Source: Pycnopodia helianthoides (taxonomy: Eukaryota; Echinodermata; Asteroidea; Forcipulatida; Asteriidae). From it: DNA of 64,000 bases. Below the pieces are notes generated by a model. The model saw only the letters and a list, made by a program, of their open reading frames with translations. It was not told where the DNA came from and searched no databases. Of the stretch, positions 1 to 10,839 are shown in pieces. The stretch is from NCBI GenBank assembly GCA_032158295.1, contig CM063255.1, positions 16,768,094 through 16,832,093 of the forward strand. The letters run 5' to 3'. The translations under genes and the position numbers were made by a program. The first letter of the stretch is position 1; each line of letters opens with the position of its first letter.

Positions 1-2848
1 AATGTTTAAAAGTGCCTAATAGTTGCCTATTGTTATTTTATGCTAAATAACAAAGCGTTGCATGTGATTAATTTCTGAGCAACTTTGACATAGCTATTAC
101 ATAAATTTTTCTCAAATCCATTGTTTATTGGTAAACAAACACAAATGTTTATCCATGATAATGATTATGATTGTACACAATCATTCTAAAAGCTTCATGT
201 AAAGTTTCACAAATTGTCCCACACGAAAAACAGGAATATCTTGCCTCGAAAAAAAATTGAATATGTAGCCTGGTATCTATGGCTCACTAAACATTAATAA
301 AAAGAAATTCACAAAAGCCAAGAATTACGAAAGACTATAACCATACTGCAACACAATTGGGGTTTTCCCGAAAAAGTTCCCAAAGTTCCTGTAGCAATAA
401 CAGGTACACAAAACAATATTGATGTAACCCTGCAATGCATGCATGAAAAAAACCCAGTACACTCACAGAAGGGTTCACTCAGGTGATTCTGGCATGGTTA
501 CACCACAGCACCTTGTTAACGGTTTCATCAAACTATTCAAAGAAAAATGGGTCTTGCTCCATTGCTCCACATACAAGTGCTTTGAGCTGCCCTCAGGTGT
601 AATAAAGCGCTATATAAAGCTATATCATTTTTACTATCATTAACATTATTTCATTTCATGTCAGCATGCAGAAGAAGGATTATTCCTTTATTTTCCTTTG
701 TGCCGGTAACTTAACGAGTCAACTAAATCCCATAGCCTTAGATCTCAAAAGTCTTTCACAGGATCCTCACTGTTCCCCCAAAGCACGGCCTTCTGTAGTA
801 ACAGATCTACCCTCACAGTTGTCCCTACATCATCTAGATGTTTCCCCAGACAAATCTTACGGAGTTCCCTGGCCAAGTGTTGGTACTTCATAGGTATGTT
901 TGGTTTGCTGCAGATTGCACAAGAGCACCTTGTTTACCGTTACATGGTAATACAAAAAGAAAACAGGTTTAGTCATGGTGCTATGTTAAGAGTTTGGGTA
1001 TTTCCGGGGGGGGGGGGGGGCAGAAGGGGCAAAGCACAATCATTTGTGGTCACAGTTTTGAAAAGAGGTGACTACCTTTAAAAAGAAAAAGCAAACCATT
1101 TATACCCTCAAAATGTATGGGGCACTGTTTGTCAATTCATTTTTGACATGTTTTTTTCTTGGTTTATAATTATTAGAATTTAGATGTAAACCATAAAAGT
1201 GTTGTCCAATTACCTTCATGGTTTACATACAAGGAAAGTTATGTTTTGTGCTTTTTAAATATTGCTTGCAAACCATTCTGCCGCACTGTAAGGTTAATTG
1301 TTTTGAGGGTTGAGCTTCAAACTGTCCACGTCGCGACAGTCGAATGACATTATTTTCAACGTAGGTGGCGTAATAAACCCTTCTGTCCCTCGCTGGGTAA
1401 TTCAAAAAATAGCTCAACATACTTGTAGATAAAAAAATAAGTGCTAGAAACGCCGTAGCATGTGTACGGACACTACCATTTTTGCGAGGGGCTGATAATA
1501 ACTGTTTATTCATATATTTTAATGGGTGTCAATTTGAGAAAAAACTACATGTTTTCTAAACAGATTCCGTCAAAAAGTTCACAAATTGCCTTCAAACACA
1601 TTTTTAAAAGGTTACTTTATTAGAGGGGATTCTTATAATTTTAAAAAAAAATCCACTGTTCTTTATATATTTCAATTTAAAGGTAAAACTCATAATGTTA
1701 ATGCATAAAATTTCCTTGTAAACTTCGCCTCCAAGTTTTAAATCCATCCAGTGATGTTCACGGCTTGTGTATGCACGCGCGCCAAAACTGCACTGTGACT
1801 ATCAAAGCTGAATTGTTATTGGCTATCAAAAGTTCGGTTCTAACTCTCATCCAATCAGCAAATACTTGATATCATTATAAAGAGTATTACTGTTTGAACT
1901 GTTAAAATTTACCAATGGGTGGCACTGTTTCAACTTCCTAAATAAAACTAAGTAACAAATTCACCAGATCACGCAGTGTTCAAAATGCATCTGGACTGTT
2001 TTTAAATCACAAAGAAATTGTTACAGATTTACATAAAAATGAGGAAGAATTATTTTTCTAACAAAAATGAGTTTGGACTATGAAGATTCAGTTAAAAGAA
2101 CAGAAGCTGAAAAATGTGGAAAAAGAAAATGGTGCGCGTATGTTTGCAAACATTGCGCGTCTTTTTGGGCGCAACGTTTGAATAATTGAGATGCCCTCAG
2201 GTGTGTGTTGTTGAGAGGTATAATACACCATCATTAATTTATGGAAGTAACATTCATTCCAATCTTCTATTCCTCCCTCAATAAATACATCAATCAACAA
2301 GACCATTAGGATTGTCTTCTAACTAAGTCTTATTTTTTCTCTCTCTCTAGAAATCTATTCTACTGGTGTATATTTTGACGATGAGTCTGTACCCCCACCC
2401 CCCCCCCAAAAAAAAAACGAGCCATAGTTTTGCATTAAATGACACTGTTCTCTTCCACTATAATGATTACAATTTTTGCGGTATCTGTGTTAAAAACTAG
2501 GATTCAAACTGCCCTCTAGGTACTGGGCAAGCTCGGTGGTCTAGTGATATGACGTCTACTCTAGAATGGTTTGAATCCCAGCCGAGTAATAAGCCTGTGG
2601 ATTTTTTTCACAGGACTCAAGGAGAGTACTGAGTATACAGTGCTTTACACTTATTGGTGTATGGGTAAAACTAAATAATATTCCCCTTTAAGGAAAAGTC
2701 CATCCATGTACAAACAATTTCTAATGCAGTTTTTTCAACTATATTTCAATCCATTTCATTTAAATGCAGGAATACTCCATCTAGAAACCAGAGACTCAGC
2801 CTGTATTTACACCCTTGATTCACATTCAGCAAGAACACTGAACAGATA
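1..2848. other. No gene seen; intronic or intergenic with dispersed repeats
   Basis: Only short, non-conserved open frames are present. Bases about 150-440 resemble 17870-18090 (shared pieces such as a histidine-free A/T-rich run ending near a CCTGCAATGCAT-type sequence), which marks the left part of the unit duplicated at 17.9 kb. A run of 14 G lies near 1008-1021. A splice acceptor (ATGCAG) at about 2764-2769 precedes the tail exon and matches one at 20781-20786. Confidence 0.6.
2525..2690 (+). repeat. tRNA-derived SINE-like copy
   Basis: It begins with a GCAAGCTCGGTGGTCTAGTG A-box-like stretch and has a B-box-like GGTTTGAATCCC about 50 bases on. A related copy lies in opposite orientation at about 58000-58145, ending in CGAGTTTGCCCGG. 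It is a mobile-repeat fragment, not a functional tRNA. Confidence 0.5.
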
Positions 2849-3271
2849 ATGGCGTTTTTAGATCAAAAAAGAAAATCATTTGCAAAATTGTTTAAGACCA
2901 AACATTTGGAGTCAGAACATAAACCTAAAATACATGATTCTTTAACTCAAATGAAAAAAGCTACAGAAGACTTGCATGCTTATAAAAAAACTTCAGTCCG
3001 GGTCGCTTCAAAAAAGTCCATAAAAAAATCAGGTAATCGTACTGCAAAAGCATGTGGCATTAATTATTATGTTAGCGTAAGAAAGCTACCCAAATCTGAG
3101 TGTTCAGAATCAAATATTTATGGCCACCCCCTTCCGATATTTGACGTGGAAGATACTACATGCACCACAACTACAGATGAGGAAAGTGCAACCTACTACG
3201 ACATCCCTGCAGAAAACGCTTCAGCTGGGTGGACTAGAGTTTCACCGGTTAGTAACTTAAAGTGTTACTAG
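2849..3271 (+). CDS. Tyrosine-motif tail exon of a ZU5-family gene (tail 1)
   Basis: A 140-residue open frame beginning MAFLDQKRKSFAKLF, basic in its first third. It carries tyrosine motifs NYYVSV, SNIYGHP and TYYDIPAEN that could be phosphorylated docking sites. The basic patch followed by HKPKIHD resembles KSKKFLKRMQNRIHKPI in the tail of locus A (about 10555-10600). The end SPVSNLKCY resembles the locus-2 ending PLVSSLKL, so this is a terminal exon of the same family. The sequence just after the acceptor near 2769 resembles the start of the second tail exon (20787) but has an early stop in that frame; the ATG at 2849 is the first usable start. The last codons and the stop come from the TTAA element inserted at 3257. 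It may be the 3' end of a gene lying mostly left of the window. Function unknown. Confidence 0.5.
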   Translation: MAFLDQKRKSFAKLFKTKHLESEHKPKIHDSLTQMKKATEDLHAYKKTSVRVASKKSIKKSGNRTAKACGINYYVSVRKLPKSECSESNIYGHPLPIFDVEDTTCTTTTDEESATYYDIPAENASAGWTRVSPVSNLKCY

Positions 3272-6200
3272 AGCGATATTTGCTACGGTTCCCTTATCCA
3301 ATAAAACTGTAGAATGATACTTCATTATGTCACATAAAAAAAAAACCAACGATTTGGCCTTTTTTAGCCTTTGTCTTGCCTAAATAACGACTTTTATAGA
3401 CCGATTTTGTTGCACCCGCCACTCCGAATTGCGAAAAGACCCCCCATGTAGAGTCTCTGGCACACAGCTTCCGCGAACAACTGCATGACGTCACAGAGTG
3501 GTGTAGGTCTTGTGTTGTCACACTAACCAGCGTCATGTACTTTCCCGCACTCAAGCTTGTTCGGCGATTTTTCCGACAAATTCCACCATGGTTGAAAGAG
3601 ACTGGTCTTGGGAAGATTATAGTAGATTATTGTAGTCATTTATGACAGTAGCAGCGATACTGTGGTAGTGATTCTGCCAGTAATTTTAGCGATTTCATTT
3701 CGTCAGAGACGACGAAGAAATCCGCGGTGCAGATCCCCTACTAGAATTGATTCAAGTCCCTTTCTCGTGCGAGGTCCCCAACACACTTGTAACGCGCCAG
3801 CATATAGCCACAGTACAGACATATACTACCAGTGCACCCTCACCGACAAAATGTAGCTCGGAACAGGTTTTGGAATGCAGAGCGCAAAACAATAGTTTTC
3901 TGACGATGATGCAAGGAAGGGCCTTGCATGGTATTGGGACTTGAGTCAAGTCTAATCCTCTACCGGCTGGAGCCACTCGCGCGCCCCGGTAGGCAAGCCA
4001 AGGCAGCTGGCAAAGACGCAGCTGGCAAAGACGAAGCCGAACAGGACAACGATCGTCTTTTAAACACAGACTGGTGAGTTGTTTATAAACGATAAGGGGA
4101 TCATAATACATGTACAGCCTGGTCAGGATTTAGTGTAGTTGAAATTTTGACTTGATTCCGTTGAAACTTAAACTAACGTGTGTGACATCAAAACATTTGC
4201 CGTGGTGAAGTTCGCCGATTGACTACAGTTAGTAGTACCGCTATACCAGCATTACACACAGACTATGTTTGTGTGGGTGTACAGTAAGTACACACATTTA
4301 CATGATGTACATGTACATGTACATCATTGTGTAATGAATACAATCCGACAGATGCATCCAAACCCAGATTGTACAAAGTCTTCAGCTATCCTGAACTGGA
4401 TTACATTTTTTCTTGATCTATCATGTGACTGCACTTTTCATGAACATGCATTTCTTTATAAATATTTTTTTAATTTCACCTTAGACATGGACATGCAATT
4501 CTGATGAAATCAAAACAAGCATTGCAGAGCAAACAAAAATTTTGCATATATAAAAAGTGTTTTCTCCAGTTTTCTGGAATTAGAGATGTTCTGTATGCCT
4601 TTATACACAATGTAACCCGTCAGAGTGAAATTTTACGTTACAACCCCTACTGGCTACAAAACGTATTCAAATAAATGTCCAGAGGTTGAAATTAACTTTC
4701 ATTTTGCAGTAGCCCACGGGGCAAGTCAAGTCAAATTGTTACTATTCCTCATTTAATAAATATGGGATTTTGTATTTGTACATTTTTTACACGTGTAGAG
4801 AAAGTGTTGTGATCAACGTTTTATTTTCAGCTATTTGTTAGAACATCAACAAATGAAAGATTAATAAAAGAGTAGATACAATTTGTTATTGTGCCACAGA
4901 ATCTCTGTTTCAAAATTTGCATATTCCTTTAGCTTGTCATTTTCAGCCGTGTACAAAACCAATTTTTAAATCCCATAAGTTGAGAATTTTTTTTTTAATC
5001 CTAAATTTTGATACAGACTAAAAAGATTAACCGTTTCATGTTTTCCAATAAGCTATCCGTTGGTGCAGTTAATGCGGGTTCATCGCCACGTGAAGGTCCA
5101 GTCATTGATAGTCCGCCTGTTGATGGATCAGTTGTTTCTCCAGTCTTGAAGATTTCCATTAGCATCTAAAAGAAGCACAATATTCCATTGAAAACAAATT
5201 AAAAATTTACCCCAAAAATCAATTTGCTTTTTATTCTTCTAAATTTATTTAAATTTTTTATTGTAGGGGGGGGGGCAGTTGGTATGTATATTTGACAGGG
5301 GAATCCACTCACCACTATCCACTCACCATTATTTCAGTCATTATGATTACCACATGATGATTTCTTTTGAGCACAAATCAAATATCATTTGTCATCATGA
5401 TGAAAAGGTTTCGAGTGGATTGAACACCCACCCCTTACTTTGATTAAAAAAATATTTTCCGTTGATGTCTTGTGTGTAGGCAAAGAAAGGATCAATGAGG
5501 GTATAGGGAAGCTCGCCACTTCTATTTTACAGAGGGATTTATAGCATTGTCATTGTTTATTGACATGACGGCGAACATCACACTTCAAACAGCCCAATGG
5601 TTTTGCCCGGTATCCGGACACGGATTGTTGGCGACTCGCAGTCCCCCGTTTCCCACTGTTTCCTACCAAACACTTACCCGTGGGATTTAGCTCCTCGTTT
5701 TCGTTCGTCCGATTGGCCCTTTCGCTGTCTGTCTTTCGGCTTTTTTCCCTGACGACGTTGTGGCAATTTTTTGTGGCCTTCAACGTTGAACTGCACCCTT
5801 TTGGACTATCCGTGAGAAGTGTGGACGTGTGGACGAAGTAGGCCTATCCAGGGTGTCATAGGTCACCTTACACAGTAGTAAGTCAGTACGACTACACACG
5901 ATCGACTTCAAAACGCTGAAGTTGGATCACGTTTCAGCTTACAAAAAGTACCCATTCTTCCTAAATAGCTGAATGAGCCGGACAATTTCGGAAGCTGTGG
6001 TTAGGGTTTTTATCGCTGTTCCTTGTGCAGCCTCAAAAAGCACACGTTTTCGGCATTTTAAAGTCTTATTTACACTTCACATGCATGATGTCTGTGCTTT
6101 TGCAAGCCTTCGATGCATGTTTTCATGCACGTAGTCAGTGATTGCGCAGCACCATCAACAACCTTGCCCACCTTGTGACATCATGGTCTTTCTAACCAAT

Positions 6201-6394
6201 CAAACGCCCTCAACGGCAAAATGCTTTCAAGTTTTGCCAAATCTCCAATAATGACCCTTTTTGTTGATGCAATATTACAAACAAACTGTGAACCCAAATA
6301 GTTTAACTAACTCATTAAACGGTAGTCTAATATCATATCTGCAAGTTTTACAATCGTTTCTGCTTTCTCAAAAATCGCTCTAGTAACACTTTAA
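3257..6394. mobile_element. TTAA-flanked DNA transposon, about 3.13 kb
   Basis: TTAA at 3257-3260 is followed by AGTGTTACTAGAGCGAT; the inverse, ATCGCTCTAGTAACACT, runs to TTAA at 6391-6394. This gives 17-bp perfect terminal inverted repeats and TTAA target duplication, as in piggyBac or Kolobok elements. The paralogous unit has the empty site: GTAGCTTAAAACTGTAAC near 21320, matching the left flank GTAACTTAA plus the right flank TTAAACCTGTCAC. No transposase was recognised. Internal open frames are short. One minus-strand stretch (about 5167 down to 5010) after a TTTTAG acceptor could encode about 50 residues starting MLMEIFKTGETTDP, but this is weak. The rest of 3.3-6.4 kb holds no gene that I can support. 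Confidence 0.75.
3300..3305 (+). promoter_or_regulatory. Polyadenylation signal AATAAA
   Basis: AATAAA lies about 30 bases after the stop of tail exon 1. It is inside the inserted TTAA element, so the transposon would supply both stop codon and poly(A) signal. Confidence 0.35.
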
Positions 6395-6685
6395 ACCTGT
6401 CACTAGAGTTTCCTAGTCTGTTAGTACATTCTGTACATAGGTCTTCCTCCCATGGCATGCTTTACTAATTTTACGTTTTTTCAAAGAATCCTGTTGGTGA
6501 GTAAATCACCATAAACCAAGCGTGTGGTTTAAAGTGGGCATAAAGTGGGCGTGCGTGCCCACTTTACAGAGCTGTTCCCCTATTGATAGCAGTAGCCCTT
6601 ACAAAATTGCAATAAACTAGTTTTCTTTCTGGACACAAAACTTTGAAACTTTTTGACTTGCTTTTTTTCCCATTTGACTTACAAA

Positions 6686-6790
6686 ATGCATCATGTATTT
6701 GATCCCCAGTGCTGCAATGATCACATTTACGAGAATGTCAGCTCACAGTACAAGGTAGAAGTCAGAGACTCAACCAGCAGAAGAGAATAA
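6686..6790 (+). CDS. Possible short upstream exon with YENV motif
   Basis: A 34-residue frame starting MHHVFDPQCCNDHIYENVSS. The HIYENV motif (Y-x-N) resembles Grb2-SH2 ligands and the IYENT motif in the second tail exon (about 21215). A GT follows TACAAG at 6754, but the next acceptor is too close for a normal intron. It could be a coding piece continuous with the repeat exon after one frame break. Low certainty. Confidence 0.25.
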   Translation: MHHVFDPQCCNDHIYENVSSQYKVEVRDSTSRRE

Positions 6791-7955
6791 ACCATCTGGA
6801 CACAAAGAACAACATCTACACCTCAACCAACAGAGGGAAACTTGTGAGATGTCACCTACCAATATTAAGCCTGTACCAAATGCAAGAGGACAACACCTTG
6901 CAACGAGATACACAAATTTCAAGAACCCATGAAAGAGCCCATGGGGCAGAGGCATCATCTAAAATTTACTGATGAACTCACTACTGGGGTGTCAGCTAGC
7001 AAGAAGAAGCCAAAGTCAAAACTGAAACCAGTGCGCCAATCACCATGCAAAGAGATACCTGAAACTGGAGAATACCTGACAGAGGCCAAGGAACAGAAAC
7101 AACAAGAACGTACTGGTAATCGTACTCATAAGGGCAAAGCTAATAAGATGTCAGCTACCCAGAAGAAGCCTGTACCACAACCAAGACCACGAAAATTGTG
7201 CCAAGAGCTACCTGATAACTTCACCAAAGAGAACGAAGCTACTAGGATGCCAGCACCCATACACAAGCCAGAGACAACAGTACGACCAGGACAACAAACA
7301 TCTGGCAAAGAAATACCTGAAATTGAAGAACACCTGGAGGAGTTCAGGGAGCAGTTGAAGCAGTTGAAGCATCAAGAATGCAGAGACATTACCAGTATGG
7401 TCGTTTCAAATCTGAATTTCACAGGGCGCATGATGAACAAGAAAGGAGGACGTTTACATCTGAAATCACATGGTGTGATGCTCCACATACCACCTGATGC
7501 TCTTGGAGATGAGGCTCAGGAGATTTTCATATATGTTCAACAGAACTTGCAGTCATCTCATCACACTGTGAAGGATGGCTTTGCTTCACCCATTGTTCAT
7601 TGCGGAACCTCTGGGCTCAAGTTCAAAATTCCTGTCATTCTGACCTTCCCTGTCAGTTCAAGCAATTCTTCCCGTAGCGAGTTGATGGGAGTTCGTCAAG
7701 ATTCTTCTACAGAACCATGGGCAGACATTTCTGATTGTTCCAACGAAGTTGTCCTGTTTCATGACGGACTTTGCACAATAATATCTGATCACTTCACTGG
7801 ATATGGTGCTGCTAAACAATCCAGCGACCCTCCAGCTTCTGGTGTAAAGCTCAGAGTTGCAGGTCTTTATCCCAAAGAATAGAGCAATTGATCCTGTGCA
7901 TGGTTGTCTGCAGTTACGAGTTCGTGTCTGGGACGAATCTCCAGAAACATGCAAG
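6786..7955 (+). CDS. Locus A exon: degenerate repeats plus ZU5 domain
   Basis: From ATG 6929 a 317-residue frame is open to 7882. The first 140 residues are degenerate repeats containing KEIPETGEY, QELPDNF and KEIPEIEEHL, with PxxPxR-like stretches (PVPQPRPRK). A charged helix (EEFREQLKQLK) then leads to a ZU5 domain from about residue 160, with hallmarks FTGRMM, GGRLHLKSHGVMLHIPPDAL and EIFIYV. Upstream, 6786-6900 continues the repeats in another frame (HLNQQRETCEMS), aligned with the first residues of the locus B exon. Near 7858 an extra base shifts the frame; in the new frame homology to locus B continues (QVFIPKNRAIDP) to CCAGAAACATGCAAG before GTATGT. Unlike locus B, these repeats lack the YEEI tyrosine. 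Confidence 0.65.
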
Positions 7956-8141
7956 GTATGTAAAAAGATCATGCATTACAGACTATGTGACTCGCACCCA
8001 CACTCTAATCAAAAACGGAAGTCGAGTCCAGTGCGCTTCACCGCTCGGCCACGACATGCCATGCTTGTTATTTAACCAAAATGTGACATTGATGCACGAC
8101 CGAAAAATGCAAGTTGTAACTCACTACTCAATTCCTTTCAG

Positions 8142-8292
8142 TATATCAAAGGTGCTGAAGAGAACAGCACGGCAATGGACACCTCAGCGTCGACTGTTCC
8201 TTAATACCGATGAAGGTCAAAACAACGATGTAATTGTTGAGATTCAGACTCTGAATGAACAGTGGAGATTATCTGACAGAACACCAATACAG
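8142..8292 (+). CDS. Locus A exon 3, frame-shifted
   Basis: After CCTTTCAG the first frame reads YIKGAEENSTAMDT, matching DGEKNAKSMET in the locus B exon at 28176. One extra base near 8183-8190 moves the homology (RRLFLNTDEG against LRLFVNTTED) to another frame, and the original frame stops. The 3' end has CAG followed by GCAAGA, a possible GC-AG intron donor; no standard GT donor fits as well. With that donor, the total length of 151 nt keeps phase with the next exon. Confidence 0.45.
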
Positions 8293-8699
8293 GCAAGAGT
8301 TTACATGTTCTTATAGAGAAGTACTCAATTCGGGAGTATATTAATCCTCAAATTGCAATGTCATTATATTGGCACTTCCATGAACGCAAAATACATATCA
8401 CTTAATTATCACTCCAACCAAGCCTATCTGTGTTGATGATAATCACTTAAAATCAAGTGAGATTTTTAACCAACTTTAAAAAGAAAGTAAAGCTTCGTTT
8501 CTTTGAAGAGTAAAATTCATTTCCAGCCTCAAATTTTCAAAAAACATGCAATGCAGATATTCTGGGAAAATGTCACACCCTGATCACTTCACAAATGCTT
8601 TTTTTCATCAAACATTTCCGGACTGTCTATTCCCATTTAATTCTTTACAACTTTTTGATGTTAAAACTAACTAATTCTGTTTTAATTTACAAACCACAG

Positions 8700-8902
8700 G
8701 TTCTGCGCTGCACAGATTTGGAAAGGACACTAGTGTGGAAGAGTCGTGCACTTTTAATTTAAAACCGCTTCCCCAGAATGTTGCGGCAAGTTATAACCTG
8801 CGGCAGCTGGAATGTGACGTCGGAGTGTGTCCAAGGTCAGATCAAAGGTCTGCAGTGGTCATCAGGGCAGTTCATGAGATTGAAATAAGACCAACACAAA
8901 GG
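8700..8902 (+). CDS. Locus A exon 4, UPA-like
   Basis: Bounded by AACCACAG and GTATGT. The open frame (from TCT at 8702) encodes about 67 residues including FNLKPLPQNVAASYNLRQLE and RAVHEIEIRPTQR, in alternating hydrophobic, strand-like pattern expected of a UPA domain. It joins the next exon in phase 0. Locus B has no counterpart that I can find. Confidence 0.5.
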
Positions 8903-9019
8903 GTATGTGCGATACCTGATGGTATTATTATTAGTTGTCCCACAAGTGCTGGTGGAAAACTGAAAAAAAATAGTGCTTCTGCTTTCTATAATGCAATGCA
9001 TTTTTTGGCATGAATCATC

Positions 9020-10066
9020 TCGTTTTAATTATTCGGACATACATGTATATGTAAACAACTGCTGGTGACTGCAATGTTTGACCACTCAAGCGTGAAGCAC
9101 ACATTCTTACACAACAGAAAGCTTTTGTTCAAAGGCCATTTTTACAAACTCTATTCTCCTTGAAGATATTGTTTTACAAGTATAAAAACAACTTTTTACT
9201 TATTGATTTCCTTTTCAAAAAATTAAAAAATCAATGAGATCAGCCAATAAATGTCAAAGATCTGCGTCTTTCTTTCCTTAGTGTGATCTGTAATCTCAAA
9301 CACTTTTTTGTGCACAACCATATGGCTCTTTTTTGGCTTTTTGGATCTTTCAACTCCAATTAGAAGAGAATGCATATTTATATTTATATTTTACCATCAT
9401 TGGAAAGAACCAATCTTTTTCTTTCCAATGATTGTAAGCTTGGGTATGGACGGTAAACATGGACAAAACTACAGATTTGGCCTTTGTGCTCAGGCTGGAA
9501 TGTTTTTTGGTGTGTAAGCTTGGTCGACTAAAGTCGCCAATGGTAAGGAAGAGGGGGAATGAGTGCAGTTGACTAGAGTCGCCTATGATAAGTAAAGGGT
9601 TAAACAATTCAAAGCAGCCAGGCTGCGTTTCATAGTGAGCAGTGATGAGACCATAGAGAAAGGTCCTTGCTCTATGATGAGACGAACCACAAAGGTAGAG
9701 TATACCTTTGGTAATTACTCAAAAAATTAATTACCATAAAAACTCACTTGGTATGAAGCACTGCAGCTGTTGATAATATATAACAATTTGAGAACATCTA
9801 TTTCCCTTCTATGGAATGTGAAAGAGATTCAAAAGATTCCAATTTGAGAAACGCTTCATGCTCTCAAATCGTGTATTCCAATTATGGACTATTCTTCCTG
9901 CATGGAAATAACCACTCCAGATTTTCTGCGATATCTCAAAAATGCTAACACTTTTTGAAATGAAATCTTCACAGGTTAGTTTTACATATGGGATTATAAC
10001 TGTCGAACAGTTCCAGAAGCTAAAACTTTGCCCTTAACTAATGTGCATTGTAAATTTAATCCACAG
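9020..10066. other. Intron of locus A with MITE-like repeat
   Basis: No coding signal. About 9691-10045 is a dispersed repeat beginning with CAAAGGTAGAGTATACCTTTGG, containing the family phrase TTCTTCCTGCATGG that recurs near 10970, 13075 and 30505. A local hairpin of TTGGAAAGAA and TTCTTTCCAA lies near 9400-9425. Confidence 0.45.
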
Positions 10067-10839
10067 AACCAGGAGGACAGGTTGGATATGAAAGTGAGGG
10101 TCGCAGATGACTCCATCCCCATGCCAAGTTTCTACCATGAATTTTTCAAGTCTATGAAAAAAGACAATGGCAGATTGACCACGGAGAGCTAAATAGGCCA
10201 ATACAATGTTCTGGTGATGACCAGCAGGACCAGGCTGGACAACGTCAAGCAGCACCACTCCCTCAACCAAACCATCCCACAGGGGAAAACTATGGGCACC
10301 AAGACCAACAAAGTGATGGGACAGAGGCTAGAAATGACCAATTATGGTCTCAATATCAAGAAAGTCAAATCAGACTGGGAATAAGTGAACAAACCCCGCA
10401 GTCTGACCAACAGGCCCAACAAAGTCAGAATGTTGCGGGCAATTATGACTTTAACAGCAATCTTGCACACCCTTACATGGCTTCTAATTACCCATCTGTG
10501 AGTAGTAACAGTCAGTCAGAGTTGCCACCAAATCAGACCCCTGACAAATCCAAGAAGTTTTTGAAACGTATGCAAAATCGAATTCACAAACCTATTAAAA
10601 CAAACTCACCGTCGGGCAAGGAGACTTGTGATAAAAACTATGATCCTTATAGTTTGCCTCATGATTTTCCACAAGCGTCAGATATTGAAGCAACATCTGA
10701 GCTCAGTCCGGGTTACCTGCATATCGTTTCCACGCCAATGCAACCTCAGACCTCCCTTCACTATATGAATATTAGTCCAGAAATCACGACTTCAGAAGTC
10801 ATGACGACTTTAGAAAGTAGGTCTGATGAACAGGGGTAG
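10067..10839 (+). CDS. Locus A last exon: end of UPA-like domain and tyrosine tail
   Basis: The frame entering from CCACAG reads NQEDRLDMKVRVADDSIPMP, matching the locus B final exon (ADDSYPFP), then stops at 10190. A one-base loss in the A6 run at 10155-10160 would join it to a frame open to 10837. That frame encodes about 225 residues, Q/N/S-rich at first (DDQQDQAGQRQ), then a basic patch (KSKKFLKRMQNRIHKPI), then tyrosine motifs NYDPYSLP, PGYLHIV and HYMNIS. YMNI fits the Grb2-SH2 pattern. The length of this open stretch without stops supports coding use, at least until recently. AATAAA occurs at 10995-11000. Confidence 0.5.

Larger units (their letters stand above)
6786..10839 (+). pseudogene. 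Locus A: repeat-ZU5-UPA-tail gene with frame breaks
   Basis: Five exon-like blocks align with locus B. They are the repeat/ZU5 exon (6786-7955), an exon at 8142-8292, an exon at 8700-8902, and a final exon at 10067 running into a tyrosine-rich tail to 10839. Conceptual order: degenerate K/P/E repeats, ZU5, UPA-like strands, tail. At least four one-base frame changes are needed to keep homology with locus B: between 6880 and 6905, near 7858, near 8185, and in an A-run at 10155-10160. Introns otherwise have good sites (GTATGT at 7956, TTTCAG at 8141, CACAG at 8699, GTATGT at 8903, CCACAG at 10066). It may be a decaying paralog, or an active gene with local sequence errors. ZU5-UPA modules in ankyrins, UNC5 and PIDD1 act in scaffolding or death signalling; no Death domain is visible here. 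Confidence 0.6.

Noticed and set aside
1223..1513. Minus-strand 96-residue frame
   Set aside because: No homology, no splice or start support, A/T-rich surroundings.
5550..5783. Minus-strand 77-residue basic frame
   Set aside because: Lies inside the TTAA element; polar, no domain, no splice partner that I could establish.
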